7,659 nt of DNA from DASZZV01 sp035544835 (GCA_035544835.1 DASZZV010000311.1:1-7659), one strand, 5' to 3'; shown: positions 1 to 5,652, counted from the first letter of the stretch. The notes: a model not told the origin generated them from the letters alone. Numbers and translations: made by a program.

Positions 1-270
1 CCCGATCAGGTCCGAGATCCGCAGCGTCGTGCGCTCGACCACTGCCAGCCAGACCAGGGCGCTCACAATATAGACGCCTCCGTACGCCGCGAAGGCACGC
101 CCGGCGAACGCGGCCTCCACGCGGGTAAGGGTGACAGCGAACAGAAGGAGGCTCAGCGCGCCAGGACCCAGCCACCACGCGCTTCGACCGAGTCTCAGCC
201 ACATCCATGCCGTGTAACAGCCGGCGATCTCACACGCTGCCGCAATACCAAACCAGAGGAAGTTCTGCAT
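1..270 (-). CDS. ynfA: YnfA/UPF0060-family small multidrug-resistance-like membrane protein, partial (C-terminus cut by window edge)
   Basis: The reverse strand reads an open frame of 90 codons from an ATG at 270-268 to the left edge. The family is about 108 residues long, so roughly 18 are missing. The protein is very hydrophobic. It carries the YnfA hallmarks: CEIAGCYTAWMWLR near residues 13-26, AGRAFAAYGGVYIVSALVWL at about 56-75, and a following acidic V-E pair. Members are four-helix inner-membrane proteins related to the SMR drug exporters, and some have been linked to efflux of toxic cations. Substrate and direction are not deducible here. No Shine-Dalgarno sits at a workable distance. 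A TAGACT hexamer lies 6 nt upstream of the ATG, which fits a leaderless start. The next gene to the right is divergent. The family call is firm; the drug-efflux role is inferred from the family only. Confidence 0.9.
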   Translation of the reverse strand, partial: MQNFLWFGIAAACEIAGCYTAWMWLRLGRSAWWLGPGALSLLLFAVTLTRVEAAFAGRAFAAYGGVYIVSALVWLAVVERTTLRISDLIG

Positions 271-276
271 CCTTGC

Positions 277-282
277 AGTCTA
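277..282 (-). promoter_or_regulatory. Candidate -10 hexamer of a leaderless promoter for the ynfA-like gene
   Basis: Read on the minus strand, TAGACT (TANNNT pattern) ends 6 nt before the ATG at 270. Transcription would therefore begin at or next to the start codon. No convincing -35 box is seen. The call rests on position and on the same arrangement at 1863-1868 and, less tightly, at 1810-1815. Confidence 0.35.
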
Positions 283-436
283 CAGATCCGCCCTGTAATG
301 CCGAGCGTCATCAGGCTTTCAGAGGCCGACCATCATGGTACCCGGTGGCCCCGGCCCAGGTACTCTAATATCGATGCGGCGATGGAGTCGCCTGAACTGC
401 CTTCGGGCTGATGTATCGTGTCAGCGAAAAAGCGGT

Positions 437-441
437 GGAGG
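437..441 (+). promoter_or_regulatory. Shine-Dalgarno that sets the SRPBCC gene start at 447
   Basis: GGAGG lies 5 nt before the ATG at 447. The in-frame ATG 36 nt further upstream, at 411, has no comparable site. This favours the shorter protein of 166 residues. Confidence 0.7.
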
Positions 442-446
442 CTTTG

Positions 447-947
447 ATGTTTCAGCAAATTTCAGCGGTCAGCACGATCAGGATCAGCGCCCCTAAGAAA
501 GCGGTACTGTCGGTCGTTCAGGACATTCAGAGCATCGAGAAATTCGAAGTCAAAGCGGATCGAGTGGAGTTGCACCCTGCCGATTCCACCAGGGGAACCT
601 ACAACGTAGTCGGCCACTTCGCCGGTCTTCCCTGGCGACGAGAATTCGCCTACTTCATCAATGAGGATGGCTTCTACAGCCGCGACGCGCGCAAGTCAGG
701 AAAGGAATACACCGTCCAGGGTGGCTTCATCGTTCAGGAAGTAGCTCCGCACGAATGCGTGCTGATTCACTATGAGCTGTACTTCGTCTCCAGATGGTTC
801 GTGCCGTTGCGTCTATTCATCTCCACCTACCTGAATTGGAGTATGCGTAGGGAATTGAGGGAGATGAGGGAGACGATTCTACAGAGTGTCAACCAGACTT
901 CGACCGCCGAAAGTGTGAGCCCGGTCGCTGTGATCGGACACAGCTGA
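447..947 (+). CDS. SRPBCC-fold (START/polyketide-cyclase-like) protein
   Basis: The protein has 166 residues from the ATG at 447, which has a strong GGAGG. A longer 178-residue reading from the ATG at 411 is possible but lacks a ribosome site. The pattern is that of a Polyketide_cyc2/SRPBCC helix-grip fold: an N-terminal strand (STIRISAPKKAV), a short helix with VVQDIQSIEKF, a run of amphipathic strands through about residue 120 (YNVVGHF, YTVQGGFIVQEVAP, CVLIHYELYF), and a long C-terminal helix ending about residue 148 (SMRRELREMRETILQSV). The last 18 residues look disordered. There is no signal peptide or membrane segment, so it is probably cytoplasmic. Such domains bind hydrophobic ligands in a deep cavity; neither ligand nor catalytic activity can be told from sequence. 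Its GC content is about 49-55% in the blocks counted by eye, somewhat below the SDR gene to its right. The gene stands alone, between a divergent gene and a convergent one. Confidence 0.75.
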   Translation: MFQQISAVSTIRISAPKKAVLSVVQDIQSIEKFEVKADRVELHPADSTRGTYNVVGHFAGLPWRREFAYFINEDGFYSRDARKSGKEYTVQGGFIVQEVAPHECVLIHYELYFVSRWFVPLRLFISTYLNWSMRRELREMRETILQSVNQTSTAESVSPVAVIGHS

Positions 948-1016
948 AGCTGATTGCACGGACCCCGAAGTCGTTCGTCATCCTCGGAAAATCAATGCCT
1001 GCCTTCTCCATCCTTT

Positions 1017-1037
1017 CTCAATTCCCAATTCTCAATT
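1017..1037. repeat. Short heptamer array, three units (CTCAATT type), overlapping the hydrolase stop
   Basis: Three tandem 7-mers are seen on the plus strand: CTCAATT, CCCAATT, CTCAATT. They are AT-richer than the surroundings and resemble the larger heptamer array at 5653-5771. On the minus strand they encode the last residues and the TGA stop (1020-1018) of the SGNH hydrolase gene. Confidence 0.65.
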
Positions 1038-1800
1038 CGATCAGCGTGAGCTCCGGCAGTTTGGCGCTGACACCGTCGCCAGAGGAACGACCTCGCGCGT
1101 GCTGCCAGAGCCAGGGCAGAAGGTAGCGTCGTATCCACGTCAGTTCCGCACCGACGTGCGCGGTGAGGCTTCGCGGCGGCGCGGCAGCCAACGGCTCGCT
1201 CCACCCCGAAGCGGCACCGGGAACACCGAGGTGCCAGGCCAGAGCCTCGGCCATCCGTCCGTGGCCAGCACTGTTGGCGTGAAGTCGATCCTCGGACCAG
1301 AGACGGGGATCGGAGGCGACGGGGTGGGCGGCGAAATCGCACAGGATGGCACCGCTGCGCGCGGAGGCATTACGAAGGGCCTGGTTCATCAGCAGGAGAC
1401 GAGGACGAAGGAGGCTCGCCAGCGGCATCACTCCCGTCAAGTCCGGCAGAGTGAATGAGAGAACCGTTGCGCCGACGGCCATCAGCGCGCGTTGCATCGT
1501 CTCCACGTCGGCGCCCATTTCGTCAGCATCAAACCGCCGGCGCAACAGGTCGTTGGTTCCCGAGACAACCGTGGCCAGGTCGGGACCCATCTCCAGGGCC
1601 GGAGCCAGCTGGCTCTGAAGAATCTGCCGGGTGGTCAGTCCGCGTACGGCCAGATTCGCGTAGAGCACAGAGCCCTGCTGCCCGGCCAGACGTTCGGCCA
1701 GACGATTGGCCCAGCCTCGATAGCCTCCAGCTCCATCAGGATCATCCAATCCTTCACTGGTACTGTCGCCAATTGCAACGTAGCGTTCGAATCGCGGCAT
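1018..1800 (-). CDS. SGNH/GDSL-family hydrolase (esterase or lipase-like)
   Basis: The protein has 260 residues and shows all four SGNH blocks. Block I is VAIGDSTSEG with nucleophile Ser13. Block II is NLAVRGLTTRQI with Gly54 for the oxyanion hole. Block III is SGTNDLL with Asn83. Block V is DRLHANSAGH with Asp171 and His174. The enzyme should hydrolyse ester bonds in lipids, acylated sugars or small esters; the substrate is unknown. Block I begins 10 residues from the N-terminus and no signal peptide is seen, so it is likely cytoplasmic. Residues from about 195 to 260 extend past the catalytic core and include a Trp-rich stretch (WIRRYLLPWLW). The final codons and stop fall inside a heptamer repeat, so the original C-terminus may have been replaced. 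The start has no Shine-Dalgarno; TAACAT lies 9 nt upstream. It diverges from the reductase gene across a 74-bp spacer. Confidence 0.9.
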   Translation of the reverse strand: MPRFERYVAIGDSTSEGLDDPDGAGGYRGWANRLAERLAGQQGSVLYANLAVRGLTTRQILQSQLAPALEMGPDLATVVSGTNDLLRRRFDADEMGADVETMQRALMAVGATVLSFTLPDLTGVMPLASLLRPRLLLMNQALRNASARSGAILCDFAAHPVASDPRLWSEDRLHANSAGHGRMAEALAWHLGVPGAASGWSEPLAAAPPRSLTAHVGAELTWIRRYLLPWLWQHARGRSSGDGVSAKLPELTLIELRIGN

Positions 1801-1809
1801 GAGCGGCAG

Positions 1810-1815
1810 ATGTTA
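1810..1815 (-). promoter_or_regulatory. Candidate -10 hexamer for the SGNH hydrolase gene (near-leaderless)
   Basis: On the minus strand, TAACAT ends 9 nt before the ATG at 1800. The predicted RNA would start within a few bases of the codon. No -35 match or Shine-Dalgarno was found. This is a positional inference. Confidence 0.3.
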
Positions 1816-1862
1816 CCGCGCAACCGCGAGGACCCTGAGCCGCGTATCGCCGACCCGACGCA

Positions 1863-1868
1863 TACAAT
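1863..1868 (+). promoter_or_regulatory. Candidate -10 hexamer of a leaderless promoter for the SDR gene
   Basis: TACAAT matches five of six bases of the TATAAT consensus and ends 6 nt before the GTG at 1875. That places transcription initiation at the start codon itself. No Shine-Dalgarno is present in the sequence before the GTG, which agrees with leaderless translation. No clear -35 box was seen. Confidence 0.45.
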
Positions 1869-1874
1869 CACGCC

Positions 1875-2954
1875 GTGGCCAACATTCTCTTCACCGGCTT
1901 TCCCGGATTTCTCGGCTCCGAGCTGCTGCCGCGCATCCTCTCTCGATCGGCAGATGATGTAGCCCTGTGTCTCGTGCAGCCCAAGTTTCTTTTCGTGGCG
2001 CGAGAACGAGCCGCCGCCATCGTTTCGGCCAGACCACAGCTAGCCAATCGTATCCGCCTCATCGAGGGCGACATCACCGCTGCCGGCCTGGGACTTCGAG
2101 ACCGGCCCCGCGACATTTCGGAGATCTACCATCTCGCTGCCGTTTATGATCTGGCCGTCTCTCGGGCAATCGGCATGCGCGTGAACGTCGAGGGAACGCG
2201 CAACGTTCTCGAGCTCGCAAAGAGTCAGCCCGCGCTCCGGCGCCTGCACTACATCAGCACCTGCTATGTGAGCGGGCGTTTCGACGGCCTCTTCAGAGAA
2301 TCGGATCTCGAAGCCGGCCAGAGCTTCAACAACTTCTACGAGGAGACGAAGTATCTCGCCGAAGTCGAAGTCCAGGCGGCGATGCGAGCCGGCCTCCCGA
2401 CGACCATCTATCGTCCCGCGATCGTGGTCGGTGACAGCGTCACCGGCATCACTCAAAAATTCGACGGCCCCTATTTCATGATGCAGTGGCTGATGCGTCA
2501 GCCGCGGCTGGCCACTCTTCCAGTAATAGGGCGGTCGAGCCGCTATTACTTCAATGTGGTACCGAGCGACTTCATCGTGAAAGCGATCGAGCACCTCAGC
2601 TCATTGAGCACCTCGGCTTCAAAGGTCTACCACCTCGCCGACCCGACTCCGCTCACAGTAGACGAATTGATCACCACCGTGGCAACCGCGACCCGGCGCA
2701 TCGTTCTGCGCATCCCGATCACAGCGTCACTGGCCAAGGCAGCCATCGATCATGTGCCCGGCGTCCAACGCATCATGCGAGTCCCCTCGGCTGCGGTCGA
2801 TTACATGGCTCATCCCACCACCTACGACACGACCAATGCCGGTCAGGATCTCGATCCCGCGGGGATCCGGGTACCACCTCTTCGCGATTACCTGCCGCGT
2901 CTCGTCGATTTTCTCCGAGCGAATCCGGACCTGGGGGCGAAGGCGATGGTGTGA
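1875..2954 (+). CDS. Extended SDR, fatty-acyl-CoA/thioester reductase-like (NAD_binding_4 type)
   Basis: The protein has 359 residues with a GTG start, chosen because the Rossmann glycine motif TGFPGFLG begins only at residue 7. Further landmarks of extended short-chain dehydrogenases follow in order: LIEGDIT at 62-68 (adenine-side acidic residue), IYHLAAVYDL at 84-93, a VNVEGTRNVLELA helix at 103-115, STC at 128-130 (catalytic Ser/Thr), YEETK with Tyr155 and Lys159, and YRPAIVVGDS at 179-188. The phrasing GDIT..LGL, STCYVSG and RPAIVVGDSVTG is that of the male-sterility/NAD_binding_4 subgroup, which reduces acyl thioesters with NADPH. A plain nucleotide-sugar epimerase is the alternative. 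There is no membrane segment. A divergent hydrolase gene suggests joint control and possibly a shared lipid-type substrate, which is inference. It ends 25 bp before the convergent terC stop, with no terminator visible between them. Confidence 0.85.
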   Translation: MANILFTGFPGFLGSELLPRILSRSADDVALCLVQPKFLFVARERAAAIVSARPQLANRIRLIEGDITAAGLGLRDRPRDISEIYHLAAVYDLAVSRAIGMRVNVEGTRNVLELAKSQPALRRLHYISTCYVSGRFDGLFRESDLEAGQSFNNFYEETKYLAEVEVQAAMRAGLPTTIYRPAIVVGDSVTGITQKFDGPYFMMQWLMRQPRLATLPVIGRSSRYYFNVVPSDFIVKAIEHLSSLSTSASKVYHLADPTPLTVDELITTVATATRRIVLRIPITASLAKAAIDHVPGVQRIMRVPSAAVDYMAHPTTYDTTNAGQDLDPAGIRVPPLRDYLPRLVDFLRANPDLGAKAMV

Positions 2955-2979
2955 TGCGTCGCGTCGCAATCACGTCGCA

Positions 2980-3921
2980 CTACGCGGGCCTCCTGGCGTC
3001 TCGCAATGCTTTCCTTCTGCTACTGATCAGCGAAGCCACGATCGTGATCGACAGGATTCCGACGATCACTCCGAGTGACGCCAGCGTCGGCATTTTCCAG
3101 AAACTCGACACGAGCATCTTCAGCCCCACGAATGAGAGGACGGCCGAGAGACCGAGCTTGAGAAAGACGAACTTCGACATCATCCCCGCGAGAGCGAAGT
3201 AGAGAGAGCGCAGTCCGAGGATCGCGCAGATGTTCGAGGTATAGACGATGAAAGAGTTCTTCGTGACGGCGAAGATCGCCGGAATCGAGTCCACTGCGAA
3301 AATCAAATCAGTCGATTCGACGATCAGAAGAACCAGAAAAAGAGGTGTCGCTACGAGCCGGCCGTTCACCCGCGAGAAGAACTTCTTGCCCTCGTAGTCC
3401 GCCGATATCGGCAACAGGCGCCGAGCCAGGCGCGTCACCAGGTTTTCTTCAGGCCTGAACACCTCATCCTTCTGCATGGCCATCTTGATACCGGTAATCA
3501 CCAGAAAAGCACCGAAGAGATAGATCACCCACTCGAAACGGTGGAGAAGAGCTGAGCCCAGCCCGATGAACGCTCCACGCATGGCCAGGGCGCCGAGGAT
3601 TCCCCAGAAAAGCACGCGATGCTGCAGCTCCGCTGGCACCCGGAAAAACGAGAAAATCAGAACGATGACGAAGATGTTGTCCACGCTCAGCGACTTCTCG
3701 ATCACGTATCCGGTGAAGAACTCCAGGGCGGGATCGGCGCCAAGCCAGAAGTAGAGGACGCCGTTGAAGGTCAGCGCCAGGGCGATCCAGACGCCGCTCC
3801 AGATTAGCGCCTCCCGAATCGTGATGGCGTGGACTTTTCGGTGAAAGACACCGAGGTCGAGTGCCAGCATCAAAAGAACGAAGAGATTGAAGAAAACCCA
3901 GGGCCAGATTCCCATACTCAT
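2980..3921 (-). CDS. terC: TerC/Alx-family integral membrane protein, probable Mn2+ exporter
   Basis: The protein has 313 residues and many hydrophobic helices, a normal length for the TerC family. The two acidic membrane motifs that define the family are intact: IEKSLSVDNIFV at 74-85 (Glu75, Asp81, Asn82) and VESTDLIFAVDSIPAIFAVT at 201-220 (Glu202, Asp205, Asp211). TSNICAILGLRSLYF follows at 228-242. A charged cytoplasmic loop lies at about 150-190, and the protein ends in a basic tail (SSRRKALRDARR). Family members, including Alx and YkoY-type proteins, export Mn2+ or load metal onto exported enzymes. The strongest local support is a yybP-ykoY riboswitch plus terminator directly upstream, as in known Mn exporters. 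GGAGG lies 5 nt before the ATG at 3921. Tellurite resistance, the historic family name, need not apply. Confidence 0.93.
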   Translation of the reverse strand: MSMGIWPWVFFNLFVLLMLALDLGVFHRKVHAITIREALIWSGVWIALALTFNGVLYFWLGADPALEFFTGYVIEKSLSVDNIFVIVLIFSFFRVPAELQHRVLFWGILGALAMRGAFIGLGSALLHRFEWVIYLFGAFLVITGIKMAMQKDEVFRPEENLVTRLARRLLPISADYEGKKFFSRVNGRLVATPLFLVLLIVESTDLIFAVDSIPAIFAVTKNSFIVYTSNICAILGLRSLYFALAGMMSKFVFLKLGLSAVLSFVGLKMLVSSFWKMPTLASLGVIVGILSITIVASLISSRRKALRDARRPA

Positions 3922-3952
3922 TGCTTCCTCCCAGTGGCTGTCTCGCCCAACT

Positions 3953-3992
3953 AAAAAAGCGAGACACCACGATTTGATCGCGGTGGTCTCGC
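3953..3992 (-). terminator. Intrinsic terminator of the terC leader, switch-controlled
   Basis: On the minus strand, the 5' arm 3992-3977 (GCGAGACCACCGCGAT) pairs with the 3' arm 3973-3959 (ATCGTGGTGTCTCGC). This gives 15 pairs with one bulged C, one G-U pair and a CAA loop. Six T residues follow directly (3958-3953). This is a textbook Rho-independent terminator, ending about 30 nt before the terC start. Its 5' arm contains the conserved GCGAGACC of the riboswitch and the 3' strand of the aptamer's basal helix, so aptamer and terminator cannot both form. Termination is expected when Mn2+ is low. Confidence 0.93.
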
Positions 3993-4084
3993 TTTCGCGC
4001 GTTGCGCGATTGATCCGCCGGGAGCTTTCACTCCGTGTTGACGACGAATCAGCCCTGCATGAGGGTAGCTACTCCCCTACCTGC
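3980..4084 (-). promoter_or_regulatory. yybP-ykoY manganese riboswitch aptamer
   Basis: Read on the minus strand, the two conserved metal-binding loops are clear: GGGGAGTAGC at 4077-4068, and GCGAGACC at 3992-3985 at the 3' end. GTCGTCAA at 4045-4038 matches the conserved internal segment of this class. The basal helix P1 is formed by GGTAGG (4081-4076, one bulged A) with CCACC (3986-3982), extendable by GC (4084-4083) with GC (3981-3980). Internal hairpins visible by eye are CCCT/AGGG (4065-4062, 4056-4053), GGAG/CTCC (4034-4031, 4024-4021) and TCGCGC/GCGCGA (4009-4004, 4000-3995). The class senses Mn2+ and commonly sits before TerC-family or P-type metal exporter genes. The overlap with the terminator indicates transcriptional control: metal binding favours the aptamer and read-through into terC. 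Confidence 0.93.
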
Positions 4085-4098
4085 TCTAATGGTCGCAA

Positions 4099-4123
4099 GG
4101 ATAGGGCACATCGAGGCCTATCC
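4099..4123. other. Hairpin just upstream of the riboswitch
   Basis: GGATAGG (4123-4117) pairs perfectly with CCTATCC (4105-4099) on the minus strand, with an 11-nt loop. It lies between the stop of the 96-residue gene and the aptamer. No T-run follows on either strand, so it is not a typical terminator. It could cap the 3' end of the upstream mRNA or be part of the leader RNA. Confidence 0.4.
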
Positions 4124-4160
4124 CAGCGAACGAATCGGTGAACAATCATCGAAGAACAGC

Positions 4161-4451
4161 CTAGCTGATCTTTTTAGCGACGCTTTTTACCAGAGCCTTG
4201 CCGGCGCTCTTCACGGGAGACTTTGCTCTCCGCCTCAGGGCGATGATGGCCGTGGCCGCTGTGGTGGCGGTGGCGATCACGATGCCGGCCAGGTGCTCTT
4301 TCTCGGTCGTCTCCATCTTTTTCCAGTGAGTCAGCAGCCGCCCGACGGCGTTCGCGGTGGCCTTCTCCCCTTCGGTGAGCTTTTTCGCCACGCTGTCGAT
4401 AGCCTTGATCGTGGCATCACGCAGCATGGGTTCGAGCATTCCTGCCTTCAT
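4161..4451 (-). CDS. Small one-helix membrane protein with Lys-rich tail, function unknown
   Basis: The protein has 96 residues and a strong ribosome site (GAGGAGG, 4 nt before the ATG at 4451). I do not recognise a family. Residues 1-52 look helical and amphipathic with mixed charge (RDATIKAIDSVAKKLTEGEK). Residues 54-72 form one hydrophobic segment rich in Ala and Thr (LAGIVIATATTAATAIIAL). From 73 on, the tail is strongly basic (RRRAKSPVKSAGKALVKS), with spaced SxxKS repeats like those of histone-H1-like bacterial tails. The basic tail predicts a cytoplasmic C-terminus that could touch nucleic acid or phospholipid heads; that is inference. It lies on the same strand as terC, but the riboswitch and its terminator separate them. 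It diverges from the exported Arg-rich protein across 114 bp in which I see no convincing promoter. Confidence 0.75.
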   Translation of the reverse strand: MKAGMLEPMLRDATIKAIDSVAKKLTEGEKATANAVGRLLTHWKKMETTEKEHLAGIVIATATTAATAIIALRRRAKSPVKSAGKALVKSVAKKIS

Positions 4452-4555
4452 GGTTCCTCCTCGATGCTTCCATGGAGAAGTAATGCGGCATCGCTGCCCG
4501 AGCCGATTCCTGGTTCACCGTTTGCGATAGCAAGGTCAGCTGCTCAAACTGGCCC

Positions 4556-4560
4556 GGAGG
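4556..4560 (+). promoter_or_regulatory. Shine-Dalgarno that sets the GTG start at 4566
   Basis: GGAGG lies 5 nt before the GTG at 4566. The internal ATG at 4590, which would begin right at the hydrophobic core of the signal peptide, has no such site. The open frame continues upstream well past 4100, but only because the opposite strand codes there. Confidence 0.75.
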
Positions 4561-4565
4561 GTAAA

Positions 4566-5558
4566 GTGAATAGAAACAAGCAGTTGCAGATGCGTTTGGC
4601 AGTGATTGTGGCGAGCGCAACGCTCGTGGGAACGTCCGCTTTTGCGGAATCGCGTCATCGAAATGAGACGCACTCCCGGAGTGAGGGGAGAAGCACGGTT
4701 CATCGTGAACGGGGCGAAAGCCGCGGAGAGTCGACGCGCGGTCACAGTTCCCAAAACGATTCTGCCCCACGACACTCTGCCGTCGAGCGTCCCGGCATTT
4801 CGCCGGGCGAACGCGGCGAGGCCGGAATCCGCGAGAGGAACCGGGATATCTCAGCCCCTGATCGCGACCGCGTCGAGGGGCGTACCTCGGACCGGAACCG
4901 CGGTGATGATGGAATCCGCGATCGCAACCGCGGAGGAGTCCGTGACCATGGCAGGAACGAGACCCGCGACGGACGCACCGTCTCGCGGGATGGGAGCTGG
5001 CGGGATGGTCGGGGCTCGAATCCCTCTTCGCGCGGCGGCTCATACGATCATCGGCAGCCTTACCACGCCAACGGTCGCGTCTCGGGCATCCATCGCTACG
5101 GCAATGGGTACCGAGTCTGGATCTTAGGAGCTCCTTTTCCCTTTTTCATCCCCGAGGCCTACTACCTTCGGCATCATTTTCGAGTGGGCCTGAACATCAG
5201 CCTGGGCGGCTACTACAATCCGCTCGGATACTACGACTACTACGACGGCTATGACCGATATGACAGCTACGGCGGCTACGGCGGCGGCTATGACGGCTAC
5301 CGCGCTTACGACGGTTACCGGGGTGGCGGGTCGAGCTCGCGAGGCGAGTTGCGCGGCACCGTCGAGAGTGTCGACCGAGGTCGCAATACTTTTGTCGTCC
5401 GCAATGATGCGACCGGCAGCTTCGTCACTGTCGTCATGCGCGATCGAGGCGAGCGGGTACGAGCGGGCGACTACGTCGAGCTCTCCGGCGACTGGACTCG
5501 ATCCGGCCTCTTTGAGGCTTACGACGTGGACCAGGTGGATGACGAAGATCGGCGCTGA
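4566..5558 (+). CDS. Exported Arg-rich, Gly/Tyr-rich protein with C-terminal beta-rich domain, function unknown
   Basis: The protein has 330 residues from a GTG with a good ribosome site. It has a clear signal peptide: a basic start, a hydrophobic stretch LAVIVASATLVGTSAFA, and predicted cleavage after Ala27. Residues 28 to about 165 are low-complexity and very rich in Arg, Asp, Gly, Ser and Asn, with repeated motifs such as IRERNRD, SDRNRGDDG and IRDRNRGG. Residues 181-213 form a conserved-looking patch (GYRVWILGAPFPFFIPEAYY, then FRVGLNISL). Residues 214-255 are a Gly/Tyr/Asp tract (GYYDYYDGYDRYDSYGGYGG). Residues 261-325 look like a small OB-like beta-barrel: LRGTVESVDRGRNTFVVRND, VTVVMRDRGERVRAGDYVEL, then GDW. 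It probably acts in the periplasm or outside the cell. Cell-wall, nucleic-acid or surface-film binding are all possible, and none is shown. A GC-rich hairpin follows the stop. Confidence 0.82.
   Translation: MNRNKQLQMRLAVIVASATLVGTSAFAESRHRNETHSRSEGRSTVHRERGESRGESTRGHSSQNDSAPRHSAVERPGISPGERGEAGIRERNRDISAPDRDRVEGRTSDRNRGDDGIRDRNRGGVRDHGRNETRDGRTVSRDGSWRDGRGSNPSSRGGSYDHRQPYHANGRVSGIHRYGNGYRVWILGAPFPFFIPEAYYLRHHFRVGLNISLGGYYNPLGYYDYYDGYDRYDSYGGYGGGYDGYRAYDGYRGGGSSSRGELRGTVESVDRGRNTFVVRNDATGSFVTVVMRDRGERVRAGDYVELSGDWTRSGLFEAYDVDQVDDEDRR
5205..5330 (+). repeat. Gly/Tyr/Asp-coding low-complexity tract
   Basis: Imperfect GGCTAC/GACTAC/GACGGCTAT codon repeats encode residues 214-255 of the exported Arg-rich protein, with short units such as YDGY, YDSY, YGGY and YRAY. 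Such tracts change length easily by slippage. Confidence 0.75.
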
Positions 5559-5566
5559 ACTGACTG

Positions 5567-5592
5567 GGTGCGGCGGTTTCGGCCGCCGCACC
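5567..5592 (+). terminator. GC-rich hairpin after the exported Arg-rich protein gene, possible terminator
   Basis: GGTGCGGCGG and CCGCCGCACC form a perfect 10-bp stem with loop TTTCGG, starting 8 nt after the stop codon. No T-run follows, so it is either a weak terminator or a 3' end protecting hairpin. Confidence 0.5.
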
Positions 5593-5652
5593 TGAAGCCT
5601 CTCGCCTCAAGTCCTGAAGATGACCGGGTTCAGGATCCAAAGCGAATTTTTG

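Noticed and set aside
338..361. Imperfect hairpin GTACCCGG...CCAGGTAC before the SRPBCC gene
   Set aside because: Only eight positions with one mismatch and no T-run; too weak to call a terminator or operator.
366..371. TAATAT as a -10 box for the SRPBCC gene
   Set aside because: There is no matching -35 element at a normal distance; a single AT-rich hexamer is not enough.
411..446. Upstream ATG at 411 for the SRPBCC gene
   Set aside because: It adds 12 residues, but there is no ribosome site, while the ATG at 447 has GGAGG at 5 nt.
1099..1962. Several plus-strand open frames opposite the hydrolase
   Set aside because: They are antisense to the SGNH gene, Arg/Pro-rich and without ribosome sites or family motifs.
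2040..2594. Open minus-strand frame of 184 codons
   Set aside because: It lies wholly opposite the SDR gene, which has intact family motifs, and resembles no protein family.
2486..3202. Open plus-strand frame of 238 codons
   Set aside because: It overlaps the 3' part of the SDR gene in another frame and the antisense of terC; the composition is Arg/Ser/His-rich shadow sequence.
4035..4565. Long open plus-strand frame leading into the exported Arg-rich protein
   Set aside because: It crosses the riboswitch and runs antisense to the 96-residue gene. The signal peptide and GGAGG place the real start at 4566.
4612..4626. CGAGCG-CAA-CGCTCG hairpin in the signal-peptide codons of the exported protein
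   Set aside because: Perfect but only 6 bp in GC-rich coding DNA; expected by chance and explained by Ala/Ser/Thr/Leu codons.
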